From NCBI GenBank assembly GCA_020650975.1, contig JAIPMN010000799.1, positions 1 to 64,000 of the forward strand: a DNA stretch of 64,000 bases. Reading direction: 5' to 3'. The notes beneath the pieces are model-generated. The model made no database searches, was not told the origin of the DNA, and saw nothing but the letters and a program-made list of their open reading frames with translations. Positions within the stretch are counted from its first letter, which is position 1, and every line of letters begins with the position of its first letter. Source of the DNA: Apostichopus californicus. Its lineage: Eukaryota; Echinodermata; Holothuroidea; Aspidochirotida; Stichopodidae. Made by a program: the position numbers and the translations under genes. Positions 36,840-48,807 of the stretch are shown here, piece by piece.

Positions 36840-37010
36840 TTTATATATATACATATATGTACATGTATACACATACATATAATTCAAAACGTAATGAGGT
36901 GGAAAATTTAGAACAATGAAAAACCTTCCAGCCTTCACCGGGATTCGAACTCCGGCCTCCCGCATTATATGCGGATATATATAGATATATCAAGCTATTG
37001 TAGCCAGTGT
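36840..37010 (-). mobile_element. tRNA-derived SINE-like sequence
   Basis: On the minus strand, GGAGTTCGAATCCCGG is a good Pol III B-box/T-arm. Upstream, TGGCTACAATAGCTTGATA resembles a degenerate A-box/D-arm. Between them TCCGC-ATATAAT-GCGGG could form a five-pair anticodon arm with anticodon ATA (Tyr-like). The T-stem has two mismatches, so it is not a functional tRNA. A 3' tail of unrelated sequence ends in a TATG/TA microsatellite, as in many SINEs. Confidence 0.6.
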
Positions 37011-37064
37011 TTACTTACTCATTAAATGTTGTTGGTATATTTAATATATTATGCTAACATGTTA

Positions 37065-37170
37065 CCTTCATTAGGTTAGGTAGATGGGAAGGTGCAATAG
37101 TAGAGCTGAGACAGGTAAGTGTTAGTATCTTTGCTCGTACAATAAATACCCAAACCAGGGATTTTGGTTG
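37065..37170 (+). repeat. Dispersed repeat, GAGACAGGTAAG family, copy 4
   Basis: Forward copy with GGTAGATGGGAAGGTGCAA, TGAGACAGGTAAGTG and AATAAATACCCAAACCAGG, followed by a T/G homopolymer. It directly follows the SINE-like sequence. Confidence 0.6.
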
Positions 37171-38433
37171 TTTTTTTTGGAGGGGGGGGGGGGGTTTGGA
37201 GATTGTTTTTATTGGAGGGGATTTAAGAACATGTATGGAGGAAATGACAATTGTAGTATTCTGGCTTTATTCATCAGCAAGTCTCCTACAAGGCAATAAA
37301 CAACAACAACATGTTCAACACAAAGAGAAAAAAAAGGATAAACAGGTTAATGGCACATGATAATTATGATTAGATTATCTGGGTTTTTGTAGGTATTGTT
37401 TGCTACTACTAAAAAAAATTCCACTTTTTTGTCTGAAAGACGTGTACTTTGCAGTTACCATTTTAGAAGGGAATTTGTCCTTTCTTTATGGAGATCTATG
37501 TACAACATGGTAAGTGTTAGTGTTGAAGGATCGCCATCACCTTTGAGAAATGTTTTTATTAAAATAATTAACAGTGCTTAGTATGCAAAATGATCGTTCA
37601 TCTTTCAACTTTTTAAGTTATTTATGTTCAAGATGTTTCCATCTTTTATTCCAAAAAATTCACAACAAGACCTAAAACATAGTCATGCAATATTTGTTGC
37701 AAGTTTTTGTTCTGCTACAGGACAGAGCTAGTTTACTAATATGGCTACTCCACAGCAATATGTTGGCATATAACTCACTGTGTGCACATGGTCTGGAAAA
37801 TAGGAAAACATATAGGGCAAAAGTTGGGGAATGGAAAAACCTTATAAATCACAATCTTGAAAGTTTAGTCTTGAAAATATGAAGAAAACCCATATGAAGA
37901 CTTCTTAACTTTATGACTTTTTTTCAGCAAAAGATCATTTTTTGTTCAGAGTGTTCAATTTTGGATGTATAAAGTCCACTAGCTGTGATTCGTAATTTAG
38001 ATTTCTTTTAAACTTTACAATTCAATGATAGGTGTTAGTATACTGTAAGTTTTGTAATCTGAGTTAACATCGGTTCTATAGGCAAACTGTAGCTAGCCTA
38101 ACATGTCATCACTAGTGTGTAGGCTTCATTCATAGTAAACCATAAGACATATTTGGTCATGAAAAAGTCGAGAATTAAATTTGGTGTTCCATGATAAACT
38201 GTTCCATTTAATGGTTGTCGGCATTATTATTGACTAGCTGTTCGTTCTCACGCTACCAGTCATCGTATGTGCTATGTAGCGTACCAGTAAATCATTACTG
38301 TATGCTGGCAATAAATTGCTGTAAATTGCAACCAACCTGTATGATATAGTTCTTTCCTTGTAACATATATACTCACATTTTATAGAGTACATATATCATA
38401 AAGAGCACCATTAATGTTACTTTTATTGCCTTG

Positions 38434-38459
38434 TGTGTGTACATAGCTATGTACACACA
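38434..38459. repeat. 26-base perfect palindrome
   Basis: TGTGTGTACATAG followed by its exact reverse complement with no spacer. It is followed by two direct copies of a 20-base unit containing CTGTATACCCACCTTA (about 38459-38501). Confidence 0.8.
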
Positions 38460-40533
38460 GACTGTATACCCACCTTACACAGACTGTATACCCACCTTAA
38501 ATCTATAGATCTGGCTTGACGATGTCTGGTTAATACAGTCTCGTGTGATCATATCACTTCAATTGTTATGCAAATGTCCATGGTAATAAATTTGAAAACT
38601 TGTAGGCTGGTATGTACCATATATATTGCATGGCAACAGTATCACCACTGTCCGTGACACGGGTAACTAAACAAGAAACTGGGACAAAGGATTTTTATGA
38701 TATTCCTTCAAAGAAATCCATTCCAATATATGTACAGGTAGTCTGATACTTTTTTAATGGACTACATTGTCTTCTCTCATAACCTGTTACCATGGATGGG
38801 TTATATTATAATAAATAAAGTCAGCTTGGATAGCAATTACCCTGTAGTGTCATCATTAGCCATATTATAGATGCATCATCATATATTATGTATAGATGCA
38901 TCATCATATTATAGATGCACTTGTTCTAATTAAACGGTTATTAATAACGACCATATTCCATATTGCAGATCTATACCGTGTGTTTAATTGCTCTTCACGG
39001 ACCAGAATTTTGAGCCAGTGCTAGACATGACACACGAGTGTGAATTTTTTCGTGGTTCGATCTGTATGTAATATTACGTAGCTCATTTTCTGTAATAGAT
39101 CTGGGTTTTGTATTTCTAATGCCATAAAGTTGTTCTCATGACCTATTTGCTGGTATTGGCTTTATTGTCAAACTGCTTGGAACGTACATTTATCTTGAAA
39201 ATATGAACGAGACACAATCGTCGGAAGGGATATTATGTAAAAGGTTTACATATAAGTCACTTTTTGATATCTGGCATATGATGGGAAGGTTTACATATAA
39301 GTCACTTCTTGATATCTGGTCTCTCCCGAAAAAAGCAAAATCACTAGTTTAATTAAATTAAATAACAAAGAATGTCAAAGACCTCTATCATATATGAGCT
39401 AAAGAGGATATTGGGTGTTACGGTTGGCCGTGCATCTAGTCCTACAGAAGGCAAATGACAAAGTTTAAGGACTTCTCAATACCTGTTTGGTGATGAATTT
39501 CGCAAAACAAACTTCCTAAGCAGATGCAATGTTTCTAAGTTCTAAATGCACTCTTACCCGGTGGGTTAAAAAGTACAGTTGAATGTATGAGTAAGATCTG
39601 GCCGTATTCTGCGGTTTCATGCAGAGTATACAAGCATGTCAACTCCAGTAGTTGAGACAACAGCTGTGTCGACCCACATATTTGGTTAGAATTAGACACA
39701 ATGTCAACGGTACAAACTTGATTTGAAGCCATCATGTCATCCGCTCTGATCACCCTCACCGCGGTTAGGGTCTGACGATATACAGTCTTATGACATATGT
39801 GCCTCACGCTGTCAACTCCATGCTGCTACGACTTCACTGAAACATGTAACCTATGTAGCAAGCCCCATTAATGTACTCTCAGAATGACAAAGTTGAAATG
39901 TTCACTTGATAGAATCCTACTTTGTAGGGGTGCTCTCTCCATGTACTGGATTTCAAAGCCATACTTTAATGTTTTGAACGAACGAGAGTTCATTCAGACT
40001 TCAGAGTATATATAGAGTCATATGTTGACTTGATCCACATCAAAGAAAGTTGAATGAAATCTATGTTAAAATTTATCAATCTGACCTTAGTTTTAGGGTT
40101 CATTTAACTTCACTCAATTACATTTAATCTCTCCCTGTAAGTACAGTAGCTCAACATATTCAATCTAAATGTTGAATGATGATTATGACATGTTAAACTC
40201 TTTTCTTCTATCAATATTTAGGAGTGAAGCAGCTATTGTCATTTGCTTCCTCTCTCCCCCCCCCTTTTTTTTGTGACATTTTTGACCTCACGAAAGGAGT
40301 ATTATTTCTGAAAATTCTAAACTTTCAATTAGTTCAACTGATATAAATGAACAGTATGTCACTTTGTCATAGAAACTAGAAGCTGAGATTATGTACTGTG
40401 TTTTTTTTATCTTTTTGTTATTAATTTAATACTTATTGGTTTGTTGTCTACTTTTGACGTGAGATTTCTTTGTCTTCTCGCTCTTTTGTTCTATTTGTTC
40501 TATATTTTTTAATTTTTTTTTTGTTCTCTATAG

Positions 40534-40747
40534 CTTCAGTACTATTACAAGTGAAGGTCCAATCTGTAGAATTTGCCATGAGGGAGACCAAGGGGGTAAA
40601 TTGGTCCAGCCTTGCAGGTGCTGTGGCACACTGAGTTACACTCATCAGAAGTGTCTGGAGAAATGGCTGCAGACGAAGAACGGCGATGTTTGTGAGTTGT
40701 GTCAATACCAGTTTCATACAAGAAGGAAGGACAGACCTTTCACTGAG
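40534..40747 (+). CDS. MARCHF2/3-like RING-CH E3 ligase, coding exon 2 (RING-CH domain)
   Basis: This exon completes codon 176 and encodes residues 177-247, holding the whole RING-CH zinc domain. The C4HC3 ligands are all present: C187, C190, C203, C205, H213, C216, C229 and C232, with W220 in the E2-binding position. Vertebrate MARCHF2 and MARCHF3 have the same order, preceded by a similar LST-x-I segment (here FSTIT) and followed by RP-x-x-EW. The domain recruits E2 enzymes and transfers ubiquitin to membrane cargo on endosomes and the plasma membrane in characterised family members. The acceptor is TTCTCTATAG at 40533 and the donor is GAG|GTAGGA after 40747; the exon ends in phase 0. A G-rich minisatellite begins about 80 bases past the donor. 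Confidence 0.93.
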
Positions 40748-41465
40748 GTAGGAATATATATCACTAGAGGAAAAAAGATATATGCAGAGAGACAGAGGGG
40801 TAGAAGGCGTGGATTTGGGAGCAAGTGATGGGGGGAGGGGGTGTTGTGGGTAAAAATAGTGGGGGAGGGGTGTTCTGGGTAAAAATAGTGGGAGAGAGGG
40901 TTGTTCTGGGTAAAAATAGTTGGGGGAGGGGTGTTCTGGGTAAAAATAGTGGGGAGGGGTGTTCTGGGAAAAATAGTGGCGAGAAATTGCTGATCCCTGA
41001 TGGAAGCATTAGACATTTAATTAATGTTTGGGGCAAAAAGTAATGGCAAAATGTTTGTTGTATCTTTAATACCCTCCCCCCCCCCCCCTTGTTTTTTTTT
41101 CATATCGAGAGCTTTTTTAAGGTGTTGTTTCTTTAATTCATAAGCTTTAACCGCTGTAACAATGAATTCATGTCTACTGCTGCCCAAATACGTCAACAGA
41201 AATGTTAGTTGTTGCGTTAATGCCACAATGGATCATGTGTCTATGCAGATAAGTCTCTTTTGCTTTTCAAATTAAAAACTATGATAGCTAGAGTGGTTAT
41301 AAAGTTATAATCTGTTTGGAAATATACAAGGTTAGCAAATAATTTGATAAATTAAACACAACTTGCTTGTAGCACAATATATTTACCTCTCTGAGGCTCT
41401 CTGAGTATAGACCCCTCTCTTTTTAAACCTCTCTTTGTTTTTCATTTTCTCTTGAATGTCCGCAG
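40748..41465 (+). other. Intron 2 of the RING-CH ligase gene
   Basis: A 718-base intron in phase 0. Its first part is a G-rich 28-base minisatellite (40826-40982), and it holds a C-rich run near 41076-41088. Confidence 0.9.
40826..40982 (+). repeat. G-rich 28-base minisatellite in intron 2
   Basis: About five to six copies of a unit reading GGGGAGGGGTGTTCTGGGT plus AAAAATAGT. The transcribed strand product would be G-rich, with several GGG/GGGG runs per unit, so G-quadruplex formation in the pre-mRNA is possible. Confidence 0.9.
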
Positions 41466-41681
41466 TGGCTACAAGCTCCCTCGAGACCCCGGGACCGACG
41501 GAACATCATTATGGACATTCTGTGCTTCTGTCTCTTGACACCGATGGTCTTCACAAGTGCTTGGTTATGTTTACATGGGGCCCAATATTACTTGACATAC
41601 TTTGACAATCGAGACCTTGAGGGGATGGGCCTGATCATCTTAGCATCCGTCTTGCTTATCATATTCCTGTTTTGGAGTGCT
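41466..41681 (+). CDS. MARCHF2/3-like RING-CH E3 ligase, coding exon 3 (two membrane helices)
   Basis: This exon encodes residues 248-319, phase 0 at both ends (acceptor CCGCAG at 41465, donor GCT|GTAAGT after 41681). It starts with WLQAPSRPRDRR, matching the EWL-x-x-PGP-x-x-x-KR linker of MARCHF2/3. Helix 1 spans roughly residues 263-285 (MDILCFCLLTP to WLCLHG), and helix 2 runs from about residue 300 (GMGLIILASVLLIIFLFW) into exon 4. The TP and WLC-L-x-GA motifs are characteristic of the MARCHF2/3 subgroup. The topology known for the family is both termini cytosolic with a short lumenal loop, here about residues 286-299. Confidence 0.93.
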
Positions 41682-41830
41682 GTAAGTTAATATTATCTAC
41701 AATATTATCTACAACTTACCATCTCGGTATAAACTAGCATTGCCCTGCTTTGGATATTTTAACTCTCCCTTTTTGCTGCAGTAAATGTGAGAAAATTGTT
41801 TGAGATGTTTGCGAGGCCTTGTTCACATGC

Positions 41831-41990
41831 ACAGTATAATGAGCAAGGATCACAACGTCGTGTGGATCAGATCCCCTGCTCAAGACTTATGTCCCAGTGT
41901 AAACGCAGTTCACACTGGGGATCTGAACCCCTGATCTTGATCGTGCTATTTAGGGACCTATCAGGGAGGGGGTGGGGGGGGGGCGAGTTC
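41831..41990. repeat. Imperfect inverted repeat with CAGATCCCC arms
   Basis: CCCAGTGT pairs with ACACTGGG across 11 bases (about 41891-41917). CAGATCCCC occurs forward near 41867 and, in reverse complement, just past the hairpin. It may be a small foldback element. No coding content. Confidence 0.45.
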
Positions 41991-42004
41991 AGACCTTGAA
42001 ATCA

Positions 42005-42085
42005 AGATCACAAAAATTTACTTTGCATCTTGCTTACCTGTCTCCCGAAAAACCTTGAAGCACTCTTGCTCTAGCATGCATAGGT
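42005..42085 (-). repeat. Dispersed repeat, GAGACAGGTAAG family, copy 5
   Basis: On the minus strand: TAGAGCAAGAGTGCTTCAAG, CGGGAGACAGGTAAGCAAG and TGCAAAGTAAATT, matching copies 1 and 6 in order. Confidence 0.65.
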
Positions 42086-43944
42086 GTGAATGCTGGAGGG
42101 ACCATGCATGCGACAAAAGATTACTGTGCAGGCAAATTACATGACGTGCTACTTGGATTGTGCATTAACCAACTTAACTCTAAGTTTACAGCGCTGGTGG
42201 CTAAAAACTTATTTACTAAGCTCTTCAGGGTTCAACATTCTCTTCGTATTGTTGTTAGAGGTAGAGGTGGTCGAGGCTTCTCATCAATTCTCCGACGTAT
42301 TTCTGTCAGGTTTCGACCTATATATAGTACAGTTATTGATAACGTTAATCCTTAGTAAAGGCCAGGGTGCTTGTGATGTCACCTGGAGTAGTGAAGGGAG
42401 TGAGAATGTAGGTTCAATCTGCCATATCTGCGGTTTGGGATGTGGGTTTCAGCCAACTGTGTGGAATAAATATCTCTGTATGATAAATGTTGCATTGTCA
42501 GCCACCAGAAATATCCCTTTTACTCTAAATCCCTAAACAAAATCCAGATACAAATTTTATTTTGTCCAAGATCCTGCACTTTGTACATCAGATACAAAAT
42601 GATATACAATATATTCCCTCTTTAAAACCAGTTTTCACACTTCTCTAGAAATCAAAATTCTTTAATTTTACATCAAACGAGCGAACCATTCATTCATTGA
42701 CCTCTCATGTTTAATCCATTTTCTGTTTCTCCTCAATCCTTCTCATCCACCCACCCCTGCACTATTCCGAGTCCCGCCACGTACAATTTAACAAATTTGC
42801 AGATAATGACGTAGGGCGCTTTCCAATGTTTTGGCACAGCCGCCGACATCATCCTACTTTGATGGAATTTTTTTCAACCAGTAGTAACCTTGAATTTTAT
42901 CTTCATCCCATTTCTAATAACAAAGTTTTATCCAGATGGCTCCCCTTGACCCAAAAATATATCAGATTTTCTCTTCGCCACAGGATAATCCAAACACGCA
43001 GAGTCAAATCCATCCCTAATGATTTGGTTAGTTGGTCACAGCTGCTGGGAAGAGTATATATGGTTATTGTAAATACTATGTGAGATTTGTCAGGTCTTTC
43101 AGACTCACTCAGCTTGCAACTTCACCGCAGGGAAACACAAAAATATCTTCTTCTTCCTTTTTCTCTAATGTTTGCAATACTCGACTGAGGAGTGCTCGGT
43201 ACTTTTACAGAGTAGAGGAAAACAGGAGATGTCACATTGTAATTGAAAAAATATATATATATACATATCCATGATATCAAGACAAGTTAATACTCAATAG
43301 TGCAATGTTCATTCTCTTTAGGTTTTAATAATTTGAGGATTCTTTTTTTCAACTGTTTAAAACATTGTGTTCATTGTAAATCTCTGAATTGTTAGAAATA
43401 AATCTTCGAACCCAACTTGAGTATCCACTACAAAAGGGAAAAATCACCCCCTCCTTTTTTAATATTCGTCACTGGTTTCAATTCAACTGGGGTGCCTTCC
43501 TCACTAGTTTCAATCAGTGGTGTGTACAGGGGAGGGGGCCGGGGGTGATCCCCACCCTCCCATCATCAGTCAGTTGGGAGAAAATGGTTCAGTTGAGGGA
43601 TTTTTCACATCCGGCCAGGGAAGACTTAGACCACTGCTATGGGTGTATAAACCCCCCTCCCCCCCCCTTTGAATTTCACTTATTAGCTTTACCTTAACAT
43701 CTTCAAAACAACATCTGACAGAGAACCACCGCACCCTCTTCCTGGAAGTGAATTTCAATGACCTCAGGGCTGCACACATAGTCTATAAAATCCTCTGACC
43801 CATTCATAAAAGTTCATGCTTCTATCTAAATCAGTGTACAATAAACTCTACAGGGGTCATATTGGAACTAAATTTTGTAAAAACAGTTCCTTGGGTAAAA
43901 ACCACTTCAATTGTCACTATATGAAACTGCTTAGTACTGTGTTG

Positions 43945-44020
43945 CATTATCAGATTTACTTTGCTCTTCGCTTACCTGTCTCCCCACGAACTTAGCACGC
44001 TCTTTCTACATTGTCTACAA
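43945..44020 (-). repeat. Dispersed repeat, GAGACAGGTAAG family, copy 6
   Basis: On the minus strand: AGAAAGAGCGTGCTAAGTTC, GGGGAGACAGGTAAGCGAAG and GCAAAGTAAAT. It lies in intron 3, antisense to the gene. Confidence 0.65.
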
Positions 44021-45631
44021 TGAACTCTTTATATTTGAAACTTCTGTGAAAAGTGTCACATTTGTTACTTGATGTAAGGCAACAGTTTGAATAATGCATA
44101 AAACCATACCTGCATATATGCACAGTAGGATATGAAACTTATCTTGAAATCCCATTCTTTGACAAATTAATATGTTTTTGCTTAATAAATCATTTCTTTT
44201 CACCATCAGTTAAGATTTCTAGGACATTGTAATGTATTACAATCAACTCCTCCCCCTTAGCTCCCTTCCCCCCCCCCCCCCCTCAATTTCCACTCATCTT
44301 GACATAAAGTTCCATTATTCAATGCTGTTCATCCATATTAGCATATATGCATTTTACATGTATGTTACTTTAGGTAATCATGATTAAATACCAGTTTCCA
44401 TATTCAAGATCTCCCTGCCCCCTCCACCCTCCTCCTCTCTCCCCATATCTTATCCATAAACAGACATGCTATACGCTGCTATTTTGCTACAGAATCCTCC
44501 TTTGTTAGTTCACGTTTATTTGCCCACCCTGATGTATCATATTTTTTTATATATATATTTTTATTAAAGTACTCGATTGAGCCATGTAATAAATCCATAG
44601 TCATTAAGTACCTACATAGACATCAGGTAAAGGCCTATTAAAAAGAAGAAGAAGAAGAAGAAAAGGAAAAAAAAACCGCACAAGGCAAATGTCTCCTAGG
44701 AATGCTGGGATAAAGTTACATGGTTTTGAAATTTGTTTGGAAGTCAGTTATACTGCTGTACATATAATCACTGTGTGCAGTAGTCATACAGACACAGCGT
44801 GGCGACTGGCTATGTCACATAGTGGTAGACTGTAGACCAGACAATGTGTCACATTCTCTAGGATATTGCGTGCCAAATGAACTTCCTGTTAAGTATTCAC
44901 TTGTGTATGAAGTAATGTTAGTCCAATTAAGACCTTACGCATGGATGAACTGACCCAAAGGGGGGGGATTACTTTGTTTGGCAGAGCTATTACTGGCCTA
45001 GAAAATGAAACTGTGCAAGAGAACAAGGAAGGAAATTGAGATATCTGTAGCAGACAACTTTTAACGTGTCAGAAAAGAAAAGAAAAAAAAAGCTAAAGGA
45101 AACCCTTATTGATACACAGCTTGCATGTTTCTGTATCAAGGGCAGAGAAAGAAAGGCAGAACAAAGGGGTTCAGAGATTTTTTTACAAGAACGTCTATTG
45201 TTTAAAGCTTGATCGACACAATGGCAGTTATTATTTGCATTGATAATGGGGCAGACAAATATATCGTATCCAAATTTTGTCAATTTGACACATGTATGTA
45301 TGTATGTTTCATCGATCTATAGCTGGAACTCTGAAAAGTCTCGTTAACCTACTAAATTTTGGGAGCTTAAACTGTTTTTATGTTTTTAGGGCAACAAATC
45401 AATAATTAATTGTAGTACATTGGATTGAAATAATGAAGTCCCAGTGAAAATAGTGAAGTCAAACTTTGGAAGTTGGTTTTTACATGTGATGAAGGCTAAA
45501 CATATCCGGGCAATATAATCTTGAAAATCCAGTTAAATTTATAAAGATCGGTAACTTTGCTTATGATACTTTCTTTACCTGGTGAAAATATGTTGGAGGT
45601 TGTCATAGTGTGATCATACTGCAAATATTTT

Positions 45632-46040
45632 GAAGAAATACTCCGTATAGTGTGGGTATAATTGGAGAAATACTCCGTACAGTGTGGGTATAATTGGAGA
45701 AATACTCCGTATAGTGTGGGTATAATTGGAGAAATACTCCGTATAGTGTGGGTATAATTGGAGAAATACTCCGTATAGTGTGGGTATAATTGGAGAAATA
45801 CTCCGTACAGTGTGGGTATAATTGGAGAAATACTCCGTACAGTGTGGGTATAATTGGAGAAATACTCCGTACAGTGTGGGTATAATTGGAGAAATACTCC
45901 GTACAGTGTGGGTATAATTGAAGAAATACTCCGTATAGTGTGGGTATAATTGGAGAAATACTCCGTATAGTGTGGGTATAATTGAAGAAATACTCCGTAT
46001 AGTGGGGTATAATTGGAGAAATACTCCGTATAGTTTTGGT
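45632..46040. repeat. 32-base minisatellite in intron 3
   Basis: About 12-13 nearly identical 32-base units of the form ATTGGAGAAATACTCCGTAT plus AGTGTGGGTATA, differing mostly at one T/C position. All three minus-strand frames are open because the unit lacks stops and is not a multiple of three. Confidence 0.95.
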
Positions 46041-47390
46041 AAAATTGCTGCTCAGTCTCAAAGAGCTCTGCTTTGACAAAAAAAAAAAGAGAGAAGGGAT
46101 TGGAGGAGGTGGGAGAGAGAAGGAGGACTGATTTATTGATGTCATGTTTGGTGAGCAAACACTTGACTTAAATCTTGTGACGGAGATATAAATCTGTCGA
46201 CAGGGTTGATTATTATCTAATCCTTCTCTCTGTTTATGTTGTGATTAACAATTCCATCTCAAAAGAAAAGAAAAAAACAAGAAAACAATTTGAGTTAGTT
46301 CACAAAATTTGCAGACATTTACTTGCAAAGAAATCGAAAGCATTGCATAATACCTGTAAGCATAATGCTTCCTTTGATTATTTATAAACGACAAGAAAGG
46401 AAACACAAAGAGAGAGGGGGAGAAGAAGAAAAGTAAGGAAGAGAGGAGGGGACATTTAAATGTACTGAGAAGTGGTAAAAGTTTTCATATTAGAACAAGG
46501 TTTCAAGGATTTCCATATAACTGTTTCAGTGGTTTGTTAATTCATTTACGTTGTGAAGGTTTCGATACACGTAAAGGTTCTTGTTTTATAGTCTGTCAAA
46601 GGTTTCATAAAGCATTGGTCTCTATTTGAAGGCAAATAATGAACAACAAGAGAATGTCAGTTTCATTGTTTCCATCTGAAAAAGACTCATTAGCTAGTTG
46701 AATGGTGTCCTCTTAAGAGTTGAGTATCATCGTTAATGACTGGGTATTGCGTGATAAAGTCTAATCACTCTCTTATCTCCATGATGATAATAATAAAAAA
46801 TAAAAAATATGGATATTTGACTGGTATGCAAACTTGATCTAATAGAACATTCATAATAGTCAAGCAGAAAGAAGATTAGGAAGCCAAATTTCCACACAGG
46901 TGTTCAATGTTGAGCACCACGTATTAAATTATGCCGGGTAGAGAGTTTGGAAGGCTTCCAATTTCTCAAGTTAAAATAAAAACATCAGACCTTACATTTT
47001 AGGTGTTTATTCCAAGCCAATTTGCTATTTTTCAAGTCTTCCGGTTAGATTTCTTGCCGTAAATGCAGGTAATGTGGGTAGGCATCAGACTGTTGATGTT
47101 ATGGGGTTTTGGGATTGTTGAATCTAAACTATTGCAATTCTTTAAAATGATCTAATAATGGAGAGTTGGTTGAAGTGTTAACACAACATTCTTCATTGAA
47201 AATAAAAAGCAAAAATAAAAAGAAAGTAAAAGATTTCAGATCCTAAGTTTTCACTATGATATCACACTTTTTCACACCATGACATCCCGTATAGCTAATG
47301 CAACTTTTAAATCAGGTTTTAACTCCCCAAACAGAGTTTATCATATAAACAAAAGAAGGTTCAGATTGTGTGACCACCTTTAAGTTTAGT

Positions 47391-47975
47391 GATGTGATAT
47401 CAGTTTAATGATGTGATGTGTTTACTGATGTGATGTGATGTGTTTAATGTGTGATGTGTTTAATGATGTGATGTGTTTAATGATGTGATGTGTTTAATGA
47501 TGTGATGTGTGATGTGTTTAATGATGTGATGTGTTTAATGATGTGATGTGTTTAATGATGTGATGTGATGTGATTAATGATGTGATGTGTGATGTGTTTA
47601 ATGATGTGATGTGTGATGTGTTTAATGATGTGATGTGTTTAATGATGTGATGTGTTTAATGTGTGATGTGTTTAATGATGTGATGTGTGATGTGTTTAAT
47701 GATGTGATGTTAGTTTAATGATGTGATGTGTTTATTGATGTAGTTAATGATGTGATGTGTTTATTGATGTGTTTAATGATGTGATGTGTGATGTGTTTAA
47801 TGATGTGATGTGTTTAATGATGTGATGTGTGATGTGTTTAATGATGTGATGTGTTGAATGATGTGATGTGTGATGTGTTTAATGATGTGATGTTAGTTTA
47901 ATGATGTGATGTGTTTATTGATGTGTTTAATGATGTGATGTGACATTTAATGATGTGATGTCAGTTTAATGTCGC
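47391..47975. repeat. TGATGTG-based minisatellite in intron 3
   Basis: Variable units made of TGATGTGATGTGTTTAA and shorter TGATGTG forms. The order varies, suggesting repeated slippage or unequal exchange. Confidence 0.95.
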
Positions 47976-48647
47976 CATTACTGCTGCATAATATGACTTG
48001 TATTAAGCAGCATTGCTGTATAGACTTACAGTACTCGGTTATCAGCAAACAGTGAAGCGGCTGCTATGCAGGATTTTTGTTATTGTACTTGCGTGACGAT
48101 GGAAAATCAAGTCGACCGGAATGTAACCCTATTAACCTAACGTTCAGTAACTGTTAATTCCCCTGCTATGAAACAAGACACGACTTATGATGCAGGAGTA
48201 CTTTTCCATGTCGTCACAGGGGTTGTTATTACTTGCGATGAAAAACAAAGGACTAACAACTAGTAGGATAATTAAATGAGCTTGTAACACAACTGTATTA
48301 TGTGTTAGTTGGTAAACATTCAAACCACAGCAGGATGGTACATAGAAATGAAATAGATCTGTTTGGATATCATCATCAGATACCTTAAACTGGGTACAGT
48401 AGGATAGTGTCAGAGAAGAAGAAGAAACCTGGAATTCTAGGGGGGGGGGGGGCAGTGTATATGAGCTGAGGGCTGTAGTAGCTGTAGAAGGAGGATATGA
48501 ATAAAGTCAGTCTATGTTGACTGTATGCCCCTTAATCTTAATACCTGTTAGAAAGAAAAGAGAAGAACTTTGAACAAATGTAGCAGTAAAAATAGGCATT
48601 AAGCACAAAGTAAGAATTGTTTCTTTTCATAAGTTGTTTTAATGAGT

Positions 48648-48649
<2 letters not shown>

Positions 48650-48708
<59 letters not shown>

Positions 48709-48732
48709 NNNNNNNNNNGTTTGGCCCCCCCC
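48650..48732. other. Poly-G run, 10-N gap and poly-C: probable assembly artefact
   Basis: About 59 consecutive G bases, then ten N, then GTTTGG and about 12 C bases followed by A bases. The right side is nearly the reverse complement of the left start (GTTTGGGG), which is what a mis-joined homopolymer read or hairpin artefact would produce. Confidence 0.85.
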
Positions 48733-48807
48733 CCCAAAAAAAAACAGGTTTCACAATTGCTGTCATAATTAGCTTGATGTGTCGACAATAGATGAGAGTG
48801 GATATCT

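Larger units (their letters stand above)
28674..40533 (+). other. Intron 1 of the RING-CH ligase gene
   Basis: An 11.9-kb intron. It contains TTTA/TG microsatellites near 29915-29950, a tandem segmental duplication at 34272-34843, a tRNA-like SINE near 36.9 kb, a dispersed-repeat copy at 37.07 kb, a 26-base perfect palindrome at 38434-38459, and several poly-G/poly-C runs. No other coding exon in phase with the gene was found. Confidence 0.7.

Noticed and set aside
36899-37005. Functional tRNA gene on the minus strand
   Set aside because: The T-stem has mismatches and the acceptor stem is not evident; a tRNA-derived SINE fits better.
41831-41990. Structured RNA at the CAGATCCCC inverted repeat
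   Set aside because: Pairing is imperfect and competing; more likely a fragment of a repeat element.
42086-42536. Forward frames of 89 and 148 codons in intron 3
   Set aside because: No domain, no splice link to the ligase exons, and overlap of two different frames; composition looks like intron.
45496-46158. Minus-strand frames of 180 and 220 codons with a Tyr/Ser-rich repeat
   Set aside because: They are phases of a 32-base minisatellite inside an intron of the ligase gene.
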